Source of the DNA: Bombardia bombarda
Lineage: Eukaryota > Ascomycota > Sordariomycetes > Sordariales > Lasiosphaeriaceae
Assembly: GCA_030512295.1 (NCBI GenBank)
Contig: JAULSR010000008.1
Coordinates: 1,178,001-1,242,000 of the forward strand
Direction of reading: 5' to 3'
Length of the DNA: 64,000 nucleotides
A model generated the notes under the pieces. It was not told the origin of the DNA and did no database searches. It saw only the letters and a program-made list of their open reading frames with translations. Positions 23,466 through 38,100 of the stretch are shown here, one piece after another; within the stretch, counting starts at the first letter, position 1, and each line of letters starts with the position of its first letter. The position numbers and the translations under genes were made by a program.

Positions 23466-24510
23466 GGTCAATATACGTCTATGTCGGCTTTCACTTGGCA
23501 GTTGGGAACCGAAATCTCAGTCAATGGACAAGAAGAAGAAGCTGCGCCGAGAGGAGGGAGGTGGAAGGTATGGCATCAGCTTGCACAACTCGCGATGGAG
23601 GTTTCAGACGGTTGGTTCAGGCTTATATCAAGTCTATCGCAGGGATATCTCATATCTGGGAAGCGAGTTTACAAGAACTTTGAGGGGCTGATGCGAGACC
23701 AAATTAACGACGTACTTGGCCCACAGCAACCTCGAATTTTTCGCCCCAAGACCACTCCTCTACTTCTGCTTAACACCCGCAGTCAACTTATTCCGCAGAC
23801 GTATTCAAAATCTGCCCGAGATTGTCTTCCAAGCCAGCATCGAATGCGATTCTGTCGGTTCTGTACACCAACCATATTCTTGTCTCCTCAGGGGGATGGT
23901 GAAATGAGGCTTGACAAGAAGAACTCAGTTGCTCAGATAGAGACGTCACTCCAGCATGGATGGCGCCTCGATGTACAGCAGAAGAATCTTACCAAGATGT
24001 GACAATTCTTGTGCGCGGGGCCTGGCGGAAGTGGAAACGGGGAGTAAAGCAAATGTCCGATGAAGAGAGACCAGAATTTGGTGAGTTTTAGCATACCAGG
24101 TTGCACCGGCATGGTCGAGGATATGTGTTTTCCCTCTCTCTGAGAGAAGTGCAAATCTTGCTTAATGATTATCAATGAATTTCGGTTTTGGTTTACCTTC
24201 AAGGGACAGCAATCCATTCATAGCGATGTGATTCTTTTTTTTTTTTTTTTTTCAATTTATCTTTTTTCTTTATTCAAAACAATGCGCAATTCAGGCATAT
24301 GGGTCTTGGGGTGTTGAGCACCATATGTATGCCTATCCAGTTTGAAACGAAGCTCATCTGTAATGAAGCGGTGAGAAGGAATACAAAAGTCCATTTTTAC
24401 ACTGACCATTTTTACGCTGATCATTTGACACGGATTATGGCTTGGAATATATATGGGCTTGTTGATTCGTCTCGAGACTTTGATTGTGAGAAATCAAACA
24501 GTTGGCCAAA

Positions 24511-24594
24511 TTCTATCTCATAGTTTCTATCTCATAGTTTCTATCTCACAGTTTCTATCTCACAGTTTCTATCTCACAGTTTCTATCTCACAGT
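24511..24594. repeat. 14-bp minisatellite, six copies
   Basis: The unit is TTTCTATCTCACAG, with the first two copies reading CATAG. Copies are nearly perfect and head to tail, in non-coding sequence about 1 kb after the EST1-type gene. Confidence 0.9.
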
Positions 24595-27116
24595 CAGGCA
24601 GCAGACAACTGATATGATCAGCAGCCATCCAAATGGGTATGATTGTGTTGTTTAGGGTTTGGTTTGATATTTCCACAACAGAATGCCTGTTTGGATATGC
24701 TGGGACAGATGACGTCGGGGATTCCACCTACCGATCTCGGTGAGTTGGGCAAAGCATTCATTGCGGCTGTGTCTCAGTTATCATCAATGGACCTGCCGGT
24801 CAGCGGCTCGGCATTTGTCGACATCGTACCTGAGCTCCTTCCCGTCTCTATGTGATCAAGGAAGTGCTTACCTACCTAAGGTACCGTGGACTTGCATCCT
24901 TCGCACTGCTCGCTCCTTCCTCACCGCTTCTTCCGTGCATCTCCTCCTCAATCCTAAATTTCAGCGACGAAGCTGACCAGCGCGCCTGGATTGTCATTGA
25001 CTCTTTTTACGAGAGGCGACAGTGCCAGCGACAATCGGTCAACTCAAACATGGAAAAACCATTCGTTTTGGGAAGGAGCCGCCAAAAAGCCGGACCCCCT
25101 TCCAAAGCTGTTCCTTTCGTCTGCCAAGTAGAATAATCATTCCGCCGTCGGGTGGCCAACTTCCAGAAGCCTTGACCGAGCACCCATCAGCACCTGCTGC
25201 TTCCAACCCAGCGATCCGACCTTCCCGGCCGTTGCTCTGCTTTCGGCACAGACGGGACTTCCGAGTCCACGGATGCCAGCAGAATGGGTGGAATAAGATT
25301 CGAGATTTGAGATGTGCTACCCACACCAATGGTCGCCTTTGTTGCACGTTCGGGTCGGTTCGCAGCCTGTTCCGCTAGGCATCTACATTACGAGCTGGGA
25401 ATCACCGCATTGGGAGCAAGCACAATGAAACTAACGGGCGGCGCCAACCATGGGACGTTCATACCTTCTCACAAGGCGTCTAAAATATTTTGGGTTTATC
25501 TGGAACGCGGGCGCTGCCTGGCCGGAAAGAAGCTGCGAAGCCTGAGGCTCAAGTTGACAAAATGCCTTCTGCTCAGAGAAAAGCGACGAGTCCGAGCCTC
25601 TTTGGCTTCTGCGTAGAAGCGGCCCAGCACGCAGGGGGGCTGAGAGGGGAAGATCGTGGGGGGGGGGGGGGAGCATTGGCCAAGGGACGGGCGACAGATC
25701 TCCAAACTCAGACCCGCTTGTGGTCAAAGCTCTTGATCACCCGCCGGAGCTGCTGCCTGTTGCTATGCCTTTGCGGAGACAGGGCATTTGGGATGACAAG
25801 CTCGGTGAGTACTAGGTAAACCTTCACCTACCAACGAGAAGGCAGCCATGCTAGTAGTGTAATATTATCACATGCAGGTCATCCTGGCTACACTAAGCTG
25901 TACGCTGTGTTAGCGGCGTTGCCACAGTGAGACATAGAAGTTGGTGACACGGGAAGACCGAACCGAAGGCGTCCATGCAAGAACCCGGAGAAATGTAATC
26001 TGATTGGCTCTAGGAACCCAACCACTTTTAAATAAGTGTAAGCAGGCAGCCGCCTCCCTCTGCCGAACATCTGATGGTTTCAGAATGACGGAAAGCATTC
26101 AACAACTAAATCGTGCAACTCTCACCGAAACGTGGACAGTGGTGTGCTCGATGATACCACCTCGCTGAAGTCACCTACCTAGACTCGGTGACTTCCATCA
26201 AGCATTCGACGCTCGGCTAAATTCAGCGACACAGCATCGAAATATCGAACAATTGATGACGTACCCAGTGCAGGGCTGGGTAGGCCTACCGGTGAGGTGA
26301 GGAGACCTCCTGCTTCCTTCCGGATGACCCAGGCCGTCCAGACCACCCCAATTGGCACTTTCACTACAACTGTGGAACCAATGTGACGCTGCTAAGGCAT
26401 TTTCATGTGGTACCAGGCACCCTCCATCATTTCTTCGTGCACAGTGTACACGGCAGTAACCAGTTTCAGCACAGTCATGATCAGATGACCCGTCGGTAAT
26501 GAGACTGCACGAAGCTTGTGTGACTGCTCTGTGCTGATAGGTCTGCCCACCCCATGTGCCGAACGAAGCATGTGGCTGGCACGTTCCCAGACTGGCTACC
26601 TACTCTCGTCAAGTGCCTCGTGGTCCCACACCCGTGGGGAGTCCCAAAAATATCCGTGGGGGCGTCCAGCTCAGCCAGTTGATGGGGGATTAGTGATTCT
26701 CGTTCGGGACGTTGGGGTGGAGGGCTGCCTATTGTTTCGCGATAAGAATGTGCAGTTCATCGGCACATATATCGACACATTTGACACGACCAACACACAC
26801 CCGAACAGCACCCACACAATCTTGGCCGAATAGTAACCAAGACAGAGAGAAGATGAGCAGGCAACCGAGTGCGCACCACTTCGAGTAAATAAGGCTTTGA
26901 TTTCCCATGTCGACCCCAGGTTTTAGCTCATCAGTGCGGCCCAACCCTTCTTCGCCCGAGTACTTAGAGAGAGACAGCCTCGAACGACTGGATGCTGCTG
27001 AGTTTTGGGCACTGTGCCGGCTGTAGACCGAGGAAAGAACCCCGGAATACTTATGGCACCTTTTGCCAAGCTGTGGTTCCATGGTCATGATATCCAAGCA
27101 GAGCCTTATGATGGGG

Positions 27117-27182
27117 GAGGTTGGAGGGCTCGATCAGGAGGTAGAGATGGAGGTTGGAGGGCTCGATCAGGAGGCAGAGATG
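27117..27182. repeat. 33-bp direct duplication
   Basis: Two adjacent copies (27117-27149 and 27150-27182) differ by one base (GTAGAG versus GCAGAG). The repeat is non-coding as far as can be seen. Confidence 0.85.
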
Positions 27183-30100
27183 GAGCCCTGCGCAGTTGAT
27201 GGCCGTACGGTACCACCAGAATTGGCGTGCCAGATTCACACCGGATAGAACAAAAGTGTGTGTAGCCGTGCATTCTGGTGACAATTTCTGACAGTGTTAA
27301 TCATTGGTGATCTTGATTCCGCGGCTACATGGCTCAGAAGAATACCCGCAAACTTTTTTGCTGGCCGAATTCAGATACATGGAAACCTCCAATAGGCATG
27401 CGGGAAAAAAATAACACATAATGTGACATAGAAATACTTTGGTCCAGGGATTAAATCTACGTTGAGGGAGAGACTCTGCGTATATGACCACAACAATGGG
27501 TTTTGATGGGTCGTATTGATGTCAGAATGTGTTGCGAACAACGGCCTATATACACCCAACAACATTCCAACAGGCATCAAGACATTCATAAAGATAATTC
27601 ATGTGTTTATATGCGTATAGTTCCAGTCCATGGTAAATTTGGCCATGCCAGATCCCGAGATCGAACATGTGATGATACTTCCCATTAGGTTCTGACTAGA
27701 TATGAACCAATGAACCACATTTTGACATGAATTTTGTATCCGCCAATCGGATATAGTATGTATGGATGTCCCAAAAATGGTGAAAATGAACTCTCATGGG
27801 ATAGATAACATAAACGAAATATCCGAGATGGCTGGTCTTGTGGAAATTATAGGGGGAGATCCTGCACATCAATGATTAGTATCAACCGGTTTTAGTCCCA
27901 GTGACCTTTTGAAGTGAATATCTCATGAGTTCCTCTTTTTTTGTTGCCATTGAGCTCTGGTACACTATCCGTCTTAGATGACTACTACTAGGTACAGAGT
28001 TCATATTGACTGGGACAGAATTGTGGTGATCCTGGTGACTGACTATCAGTTGCCTCTAAACAGCTGAACTAATGCTGACAGCTATCCCACTCGTAACTAT
28101 CTCGCTTGTAACTACCAGTCTGCTGGTGATTGTAGACTTGAGGTCGTCCAGCAGGCCGGCTCAGCTCACAGCCAAGCCCTACCTATCTATGTAGCCCACC
28201 AAATAAACAGTGGCGCAAGAAAAGAAAAGATGCTGAGAAACGACACAACTGGAAGAATACGAGACAGCCACTTGTCCTGGAAGTTAACCTCGTCCGTTTC
28301 CTTCCATATCTAATAGCATACCGGCCAATTAGGATTTGTTTCTTTCGACACTGAGGGTTTGGCAAGGCGAACCCTATTGATGCGATTAAGGTGGCCTTGG
28401 CTGTGGTGACTCCAGTAATATGTGACGGCATTCCGTCAGAGCCCGACAGGCCCCTGCGCTTCTCGCTCCCCCGTGTGATAGTGTGTCCCTGGGTCGTCTA
28501 GCTTCTGGGACATGAACGACAGCCTCCCAATTCTGCTCTTGGTCTGAGATAGCTGCTGTCTTGGGGCCTGGCAGGGGGAAGGGGCAGACGCCCGCTAACA
28601 GGAGGGTACGATAGCAAGCTTGCTCCAAGTTTGAGCTCATTCCACCAACATACCCAATATAACAAGGAAGGAACGGCTTCGACATGGCCTCAATTCTGCT
28701 CACTCCTTCCATTTCCGCCATCCGTAACTGAAAGTACCACCAATAGACCTGCTGTTAGTGAAACTTATTTTCTTCACCTTAGATTTCTGGGGGGGACTCG
28801 TCTTATATCATGTTGGCTGGGGCTGGTACATTCGACTGCTGAGCTCCAAATTTGCCTCGCTGTCTTGCTGCTTAAGCGGCTTTGCCAGCACACAGACATC
28901 TTGTGGCCTCTTCCGCACTGCTCGAGAAAATGGCGAGCTGATGGTCTCCACTGGCGGCCGCCGTCGCCGTCGCACCTACCCGCATCGTTGTCGGTTCGTG
29001 TCGGTTGCGTTGCCGTGGACAGGAGGACCTGATTTCGTCTGGAAAGGGAAGTTCTGTACGTTCAAATTTTTGGAACACGAGATGTTCGTCTCCCGTACTG
29101 TCGCGGAGATATCTTTGCAATTTCCAATCCGTTCATCTCATGCTTGGACAGCAGACCTCATAATCGAGATAGCTCTCCATGCCCTACTAACAGGAAATTT
29201 CCTAGGTACCTAGTCGCGGGCTGGTAAGCAACTGAGGCCAGACTTTTGGTCCTCAACTTTACTTCGCAGCTGATCAACGTGCAAGAGGGAGTGTTGCTGT
29301 TTTCGTGCCAAAACCCCCATCATTATTGGCCTCCACTTTTGCACTTGGTCTGAAATGGCTACCTAGATTCGGAGGCTTTCCATTATATCCGAACGAGCAT
29401 TGGACTTACCTCAACAGAGAGGAAAGTTTCGTTCTCTCGTCACTGTCACTGATAGCGATTTGTTTGTGTTATCGAGGTGCCTGGGCCTGTCGTGGGCACG
29501 GCTGTGAGAAATGCTGATAGTTGCCGACGAACCTTGAATGTCATAGCCTGGTCGGTCCATGTGAGGAGTTTTGTGAACGGTAGACACAAACATGAGGAAC
29601 ACCCTCCCCCAACGGCATTATCGTCTCGGTTATGGTAATTTGAGATGACCGAGCATATCAAAATTTCTCTCACTTCTCTTTTAGTAACGGTAGGCCATCT
29701 TGGAGAGCAAGGACGAGCTCGACGCAGATCATCACCAGGGTTCTACAGAGACTTGCTGAAGCCAACATCATCCTCTCTTTCACAATATCACCAGCTCACA
29801 ATACCCTGCCTGCTGCAATAAAACAAGAATACTGTCCTCTTCATATACCTAATACAAGAGCCATTGCCCACGCTGCCACTCATTTCCGATTTGTCTTTTG
29901 ATTCTCCAACTTACCACAAGCAAGGGATGAACCACAACCAACCATGAAGAGAGGCCGACGTACCGTAGTCGCGTAACATGGCCAACTCCCATACGACAAG
30001 CATTTATAGAGGGTAAATATTCCTCACCGTGATTCCAACAGGTTTCTTGCTTCTTCTTGAAAGAGTTGGGCAGGCAGATTCGCCTACTAAAATATCAGCA

Positions 30101-33100
30101 TGCTAGAAAGCTGAGACTCATTCGCGGGTACTGTTTGTGACCAGCCAGCTCATGACTCCCAACAGGTAACATAAGCCACATGGCCCAATGTCTTGTACAA
30201 TATCCGCACGGGGCCGAACAAGAACCTCTGAGGGCGCGACACCATAATATCATTCGGACACGATGCCATAAACATTGACGGTAACCAGACTACCAGGGCC
30301 GGTGCGCTCATGTCAAAACTTGTCATGTAAATGCTGCTATGGAACCACCTAGAAGTCAGTGTAAAGCAATTTAGCTTGGGGAACAAGGAAGAAAGAAAGA
30401 AAACGGTATGATCTGCGGGCCGGGATTCGTAGCGGGGTGGGAATTCCCTATCATTAACATGCCCCTTGGAGCTGTTCACATCACTTGGGAGTTCAGCTGA
30501 GAGCTGGTGAACCATTTCGCGGCCCAAGAACCTGATCGGACATCCCCATATTCAGGTCATCCACTCGGTCAACCTAAGCCTCCTCATCAGCAAGCTAGAG
30601 AGCTCTTGTGAGTGACATCGGTCCCCATCAGCGCATGTAAACGGAAGATCGGTGACTCTCATGTAAGAACCACCAATGCAGGAGAAAAGAATGGTACAAG
30701 AAAATAAGAGAGTCTGTCTGCCTGTGCATACCCAAAGCCCTGCGATCAAGCCAGAGGAGCTTTACTCTCCTGGGTGTTCCGAGCTCTTGTCCCGTGACTT
30801 CAGGTCGTCATGATAGAGACACATCGAACAAAGAGGGTAGAACCTCGATCTCGAACTTACGAGACTTGCCCATCATAGAGTTGGCAAGAGTATGCGGGAG
30901 AATTGCGAGAAGCCACCTACCTCCAGCCTCAGAACTGTCCTCATCCTCGACCCTGACAGAACAAGATACCTAAGAACCGGAACAACACATTGTGCCCATT
31001 CTTTATCTCGACCGCTAGACCGTGCAACTCGCATATCCTTTCCGCTACGAGAGCGCCACCAGACCCCGCTCTCATATTCATCAATAGCAGTGAGACATGA
31101 CCTGCGTGAAGTGACCCAGCTGATCCGTCATAAAAGAGGCGGTGATGCAAGGTGTATGGCTCGTAACGAGAACAGCGTTTACTCCTGTCTTCCAGAGAAA
31201 GCCACGTGCACGTGCACGTGCACGTTTGTTGGTTGGTATGCATAAGCGCCCCTAATCGAGTGGGTTGGCATCAATCTTAGGGGCCAATTCTCCAGTGCCC
31301 CCACAGACAAAGCAGTAAGAGAGGTATGTCGTGACACCCAGGTACCTACTTGGTTGGGTAGATAGAGCAGGGGTTTCGGGTGTCATGGCAGTCACAGACG
31401 GGCATTGGATGGCCAAAAATAATCGGCCGTGACTTGCGGTAGTCTCTGGAGACCGGCACTTTAAGCACGTCGCACAGCGTGCAAAGTGTGCAGACGAGGT
31501 GCTTGGCCCATTATCGATGACGGCTTCTCTCACCTGACCCGCTCCAGTTGGCCGGCACCCTGAAAGCTTGGTAGAAAACCAACGCCATGATCGCCCTATT
31601 GCAAGGTGGTATTCGGGAAGTTCCTGTTGCCCGTGGATGGAAGCCACACATAGTACCGGGACCTTGCTGCCCAAAGAGTAGTGTTATGCAGGTCCAAAGC
31701 ACATATACCACTCATCACGAGCCTCCAGGCTCTGGCGTGTACTCTCCTCTCGTGGGGGTAATCTTTGAGCACCCAATTTCTCTATTCTCAACATTGAGAT
31801 GATGGCCCAAATTCGATGTCCATTGCAGTATTTTGCAATAGATGGACCTTCACAAGACTTGTGAGAAAATGGCGAATACACACTTGTCACCCTTAATTCT
31901 TCACATCCCAAATGATTGAAGCTCGATCGGAGGTGTGGTCTTCCAACCTCATCTCATCGGCAAAAAACATTCCACATATTTTAAGAGCTTCGTGTGCCGC
32001 AGCATTGAGCGGAAGCTGAGCGATGCATCCGGTATTGATAGAAACGTCCGACTCTCACCACCGGGCGACTCCAAGGCAAGTGACGTGGATATCAGCTTAT
32101 AGGATGCTTGTGCAAAACCTCCGGGAAATTCGCGGGGAGTCCAGACGGGGGCGCCGGATAGGAACACAGCAAAGGCCTCCTCATCGGGAGCCCGAAGTCC
32201 AGACAATTTTCCATCAGGGTTCTACGCCGCGCCCAGCGGTCTCCTGACCCAAGTCAGTCGGGCGTTCTGTTGAGTTTGCTAAAAGATGCAACCGCCCGCC
32301 GGGGCTGCAATAAGGGTCATCTTCCCGGGACCCAATTGGGCGGAGGGCGTAGAAAGCCAATAGATCGTTGGATTTTCGGCCGAAGACGCTGTAGCTGCCC
32401 GCCAACAACATACAATCCGAAAAGCCATCATCGCAGCGAGGGCATTAAGTAAATGCGCTGATGATAAATGCACTTTCCATTTGGTATTCATGTAAAGTGA
32501 TCTGAGTCGCTGTATCTGAGCTTGATCGCCAGTAATATAGCGGCTCCTTTCCTGGCGCCGTGAACCAAGCCCTAGGTGTACATGGCTGCAACGTCAAAAA
32601 GGGATGAGGTTGGCAGTCTCTCGTCGGAAGGAGCGAGAGGCTCACTCACATCTCGTTTGCGGGGGAGGTGAGCGGGGGCAAGCCAACAAACATTTATGGA
32701 CTGCGGTATCATGCGCGGCACGCGCTCGCTGATGCAGAGACAGGTACCACAGCCTGCTTAGCAATGGAGAAGTATATCGTATCTGTAGGCCGATCTCGAC
32801 AGCTCGTCTGGCCAGTGAAGAATCGGCTCTGGCGAGCGTCAACCAAGCCTGGACAAATCTCAACGCCGATGTATCATTAATCGATATGTGTCGACAGAAC
32901 GTGCCGCGCGATGCTGAGTTGTGCTGGATGCTGCGAGTTATGACGACCGCAGCTCTTTTTGCCCAATGCCCCACACCGACTCATCCTAAGTGATAGCACA
33001 CGTGAAAGCCAACAGAGTTTGCTGAACAAGGATTGATGCACCGCATAGAGCCTGTTCTTGAGCGGCACCACAACCTTGGGTTCGGGAAATAATTGACAGC

Positions 33101-34197
33101 AACCTGTACCGTATTGACACCCGAGCTTGGACTGCCAAGGTTCTTCGGCCGGGCTTGAGGTATACTGTATAGAGCAGCAGTATATTTGTCCATGGTTTGA
33201 GGTAGAGTTCCGTAGGTTGGTAACGTAGGCGTCATTAAAGTAGAAATCTGTTTGGGAGGCTGTTGCTTCTTTCGCCTGTGTGTAGATTTCCACGCAGAAA
33301 CAGCTCGCTGATGAAACCTCTCGATACCTTATCTCAGCTTGCTACCAGGTGGGATCTGGTAAAGATTGATGTGTAGCTCCGAGGCGAAAGGGACATCTCT
33401 TGCTCTTGAACTCTGTTTGGGAAAACTTGTTCCCTTGAGGATTCGGACTGCGCATCATCCCGTAAGGCATGAAGGGCTCGCTCACCAAGCATAACCAGTG
33501 GGGAAGCAGCCCGATATTGGCTGCCTCGTAGGAGGTTACGGGCAAGCTGCCGAGGGAATCGAAGCGCCACACCGGTGATTCGCCAAGTCAGGCACCAAAA
33601 GCTCATGGTCAGGCAATTGCGGCGTTGAGTGGAAGCGGGTCGATCCGCTTACCCCCTCCCTCTGACACGTCTGGCAGTACGCAACAGCTCTCTGTCGCGT
33701 CGGCCGAGGAACTTCTGCATCCCATAACCCAACACTCTTGCGATAGTCCGCTCTCCGATGTGCTGAACACCGCCGGCCTGCCCTGGGATGTGTGAAGCCG
33801 ATGCAATGAGATAGAGCGGTCGAATACTCGGCGTATCAACAATAACCACACTGCAGCCCGTTTGCCATCTCGCACTGTCGGTAACCGTCAACTTGAAGGG
33901 TTTGTTGGTCGTTCAGGGTCCACTTTTTCTCTTGACAGCGATTTATTTGGTCGCATATGCAGTCTGGACTGGAATAGCGCCCATCTTAACAACGCACGCC
34001 ACACCCTGCCCAGCTTGCTCCACCTGCTTGGGACTCGGCTGCCGCGTCTGGATAGACACATGCTCGGCGAGAGTATTCATAGCACAGGAAGACTTAAACT
34101 CGAGACCCCTTTCTCCCCAGCCGTCGAGCTCAACGCAAATAGGCACACCCAACTTCTTCCAGAGGATAAATCACCTGACACGCAACGTCTTGTGCCC

Positions 34198-34624
34198 ATG
34201 ATGGAGTCATATACGAACACGTCAAAGCCAGCTGACGATGCGCAACCGAGTGGGGACCATGGTGACGAGAGGGCCATTGGTGTGCCTGATCCTGTCGCAG
34301 GCGCTGCAGGTGCCGCACAGTTGACGAATGTCAAGTCCGATGGTGGTGTACACCAGAGCCAGCCTAGCCTGTTCGACGTGTAAGTGTCCTGCGCCCAATT
34401 ATGCAAACATAAGATAGAAAGTCAACTGACAACTAATGATTTACAGGCTATCCCAAACCCCACCTTCCAAGATGCGACTCCTGAATGTGTGGCTTGACGA
34501 CCAGCATAATTGGCCGAATGGGTCGGCCTTTGTTCACGAAAGCTTGACCAACCCGGCTCGGAGAACGCGGCTCATCAATGCGGCGATTGTGCTGAGACAA
34601 GTTGACAACAAGTTCTTTCCCTAA
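34198..34624 (+). CDS. Small unrecognised two-exon protein (119 aa)
   Basis: Exons 34198-34379 and 34447-34624 join in frame across a 67-bp intron with a GTAAGT donor, CTGAC and CTAAT branch-like motifs, and a TTTACAG acceptor. The total coding length is exactly 360 nt. The product begins MMESYTNTSK. The first half is disordered, Gly/Ala/Asp-rich. The second half (after SLFDVLSQTPPSK) is more structured, with RLLNVWLDDQHNWPNG and ending NAAIVLRQVDNKFFP. No signal peptide or membrane span is seen. The same reading frame is open upstream to 33862, so a longer N-terminus or earlier exons are possible. I do not recognise the family. It sits alone in a gene-poor stretch. The intron and the coherent second exon are the main evidence that it is real. 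Confidence 0.45.
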
Positions 34625-35073
34625 GCTCTCTTAGTTGACCGATGTCATCGACAGCTAGTGATGGATGAAGGCTCCGGCATACATAGCGCGAGGCCAGAGC
34701 TTCAAGAAGAGCGAAGTGAGTAGGGTGGGGCAAAGACATTGCCCACGGATGTATACTGGCGATTCTTGTCGAGTCATATGACATTATGACTGTATTGTTC
34801 GAGCACCCTTTTGATGCCTGCCGTATATTTCCAGGTAATGGGTTTATCATGGCGGGTTTGGTATGGTAGTGTCAGGATAATATGGGGCATGTATATCCCG
34901 CTGAAAGCCATATTCATTGCTTAGCCGATGCCTGTAACTCCTGTGGCCTATATTGTCGCTCCCTGAGCACAGTTAGCTTGATGCCCTTACGATAGCTCCC
35001 TTTCATATGCGTAAGAGAATATATGATAAATGTTAGGCAAATGACCAAGGGCCACTGCAGTCCAAAGGCATTG

Positions 35074-35118
<45 letters not shown>

Positions 35119-38100
35119 AAGGGTGGAGATATGAACTTACAATACATCCTCATGAACAGGTTTCTGCTATTATCGTATTCGCCAGTTGGATAATGCAGCA
35201 CAGATGGATAAATACCTCCACGTTCTTTGAGATCAGAAAGAGGAATGAGGCATGGCCATCCAGACACATGTGGTGTGTGTGACCTACCAGTAACCATCTT
35301 AGCGACCAAGCCAAGTATCGGAACTGTGTGAAGCAGCAATTGGTTAGTCGTACCCCTGGATGGTACCGCACGCGTCGTCCGTGCACCTTTGTTGGGCCTG
35401 TATGAGCTTTCACATACTGAATGTCATGTTGGTCGCCTCGTGTGTCTAATCGTCAAAATGTGGGAGTAAGTGAATAGCTACGCAGGTATTGTAGGTCTTT
35501 TTGGTGGGAAAGATGAGATTACATATCGGAGACGAGGGGAAAGCCCGCAAGATCCCAAGCCTTGGAACTCACCGAGGGCATCATCATAACGTAGGCGGCA
35601 GATCTCACTGTTCACGGGTAGCCTCGAACCGTTTCCCGTGTCACCGACCCGCAGGCCCGCAGTGTTCCCGTGAACGCAGGAACCACACACCAAGGGTACA
35701 ACTGGTTCTGTGTTTCAAGCTCGTTATCGCCGGTGAGTTGGCCCATGTCAGGACCTGGCTTGGGAGGGTAGATGGCGGAAGCTGAGTGGCCTCGGTGGCA
35801 CCTTGGGACGACTTGTAGGGCAAAACGTGCTGCCTTTCCTGAGCTTGATGTGTGGCAGGGGATGGCTTGCTGGTTTTCCCAGCGTGTGCGTGGCTACAGC
35901 AGGAGCTGGGTTGAGCTCGGATGTGAGCTGGATCCGGCGGGACTGTCGGTCGGCAGCAGACGTGAATCAGATTCGCATGAGCCGTCGGGAAACGGCTCAG
36001 CTAACCGAAAACACCACTTGAGATTGCCGAAAGCGCGCGATTAACCGTTCACCAAGAGTCTGGTAGGAAAAAAAGCGTGATGGGCGAGTCCGAGGAGAGA
36101 GATACAGTTCAATTATGCAATCAGAGGCTAAAAGTAAGGCAGGCAACTCATGATAGGAAAGTGGGGCGGGCACTTGTAGGCTGTTGGGGGCTTCTATCCA
36201 TCCTGCCCGGGCGTGTTTCCAGAACCCCAGTCCTGGGAAGGAGCGACTGACTGGACACTGGCTGGAGTTCATTCCGTCATGGCCAATGGCCCCTTCCAAG
36301 CAACCCAAGGCCAGTCACCGACCTGCCATAATAGCACTCCCTCTCCCTAGATAAACAAACCAGTTTGGGCGAGCATCTTTGGCCCAGTGGCTCTCTAGAA
36401 ACCTGACTGTAATGGACCACGATGCCTAACCATCCAAAACATCATCTCAAGACTCTGGGTTCCAGGTTAGGGTTAGTCGATCCTTCCAAGTATTCTAATG
36501 TGCATGCCCGTCCATGGTGAGTATGGGCAGGAATCTGAGTAGTCATCTGTCCTCCTGGCGCCGAACAAGGTTGTAAGCACTCCGCCTAGAACCCAGCCAA
36601 GCGTCATCTCATGCCGCCGCCCTGCTCCCGTACTTTCACGACCGTTCATTGGATTGGAGAGAACTTGCTCTCCGACCCATCCATCTGACTTGACCTGGCA
36701 AGTAGGTACTTGGGAAAGTAGGAGAAAAAGGGGGTCTGTGTACGTACCGTACATTGTAGAAAGGTGACTTCTCGATAGCAGTCAACAAACACAGGTGCTG
36801 TGTTTGCAGCATTGGACGGCGTTTTGCAGCGCGAACTGACCTGTCCATCACCGTAAAGATAGTGGCAGTTGTGCCACTGGGCACTGCCCGAGGCCTGGGG
36901 CAATCAGTGTGTGACGGCCAACCATGTGAGCACTTGCTCTCGTTCCTAGCCAAGAACTCTCAACGACCTCCAACACGTAGAACCAAAACACTGGAACTGC
37001 GCCCAGGCTCGTCATGCAGATCTGGAGGTACCAAAATTTGGGTATCTGAGGGTACATACAGCCCAGTACCTATGACCAATCTCCCAGGGGTATGCTTTGG
37101 CCTATCGTGTCGAATTTCAGCGACTTCAGGCACCCTAGGTCCTGCACCCCAGACTCCAGAGCGGGTCGGCCTGCAGTAGCTCTTCCGCCGAAGTGGCCGA
37201 AACCACTGGAGCTTAATTGAACTCCTGGTCTTCGATTCCACCACAAAGATGAGCCGTTGCCAACTTTGTCAATGGCCCTACAACCCCCCCTCCTTGGAAA
37301 GATTTGGTGATGGGTGCCACTTGGCAGGAATTGGAGGTGCTGGCTCAAGAAATACTAAAAGAACACTTTCTTTTAAGGTATGGTAATTTTCACACTTGGG
37401 AATCTCTGGGGTGCTTTCTGTCCAGAGGCGATCGCCCTTGCTGAGAGAATCTCCAGGTCGATATCGTTTAACTCAACCAAAAACGCACAATATTATTCGA
37501 TTCGGCCTATCTTCTTCTCCATCAGTCTTTTTTTTTTTTCAATTTCTTTTTTCGGTTCTCTCTCCCCCATATATCGCATGTTGAGTGGTTCTGACCTGGG
37601 AGGGAATCTTTGCCAGTCTCGCCTGTGTCGGTTGCATTTAGTGGTGTAACAGCCGTTTTCGTAGCTCGGGCCTTTCACATGAGGACCTAGAAGTACCCTA
37701 TAAGTCCAACTTATCTCAGTGAAGTCGAGAAACAAAAAGGTTGTATTATAAAGAGGATGTGCATTGTGCAACAAAATGAAACTAATGGATGGGGAACAGC
37801 TGCCAAAAAAACCCCGATCGAAATCTAGTGAAGAACAATCTCAACTCAGGACTAGAAACCCAGGTCTAAATTTCCGGGACACGCAAGAAGAGACACGACG
37901 ATTTGGTTTTGATACCAAACCAGACCACAAGGCTCCATGCGGCTCTGCTAATATTGTCATCGGGCAACGCCCCGGTCCCAACCCGTCTTAGACCTAGTTG
38001 TTTACTTAATCTACGAGAGCCTGACCGCTGCCGGGAAGGCTGTGACTAAATTCGGCCTGTTACACTAGAAATGAATGGGTCTCGGTGCTTATGAGTGGGG

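Larger units (their letters stand above)
23466..34197. other. Gene-poor region, 10.7 kb
   Basis: No gene is supported. Open frames are short and resemble nothing I know. A frame directly after the EST1-type gene (23481-24002) shows no domain. Visible features are a T run of about 20 at 24234-24253, the 14-bp repeat at 24511-24594, a G run at 25659-25670, the 33-bp duplication at 27117-27182, and a (GCACGT)n stretch at about 31203-31225. Base composition looks more AT-rich around 27.3-28.1 kb. Confidence 0.5.

Noticed and set aside
23481..24002. Open frame directly after the EST1-type gene, same frame
   Set aside because: The EST1-type protein already ends convincingly at 23465 and no intron bypasses that stop; the residues look unrelated.
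31949..32411. Two adjacent minus-strand frames resembling a split gene
   Set aside because: No recognisable domain; the joining stop and frame cannot be explained by a canonical intron.
33600..34152. Minus-strand frames with protein-like composition upstream of the small orphan gene
   Set aside because: No splice model connects them and no family is recognisable.
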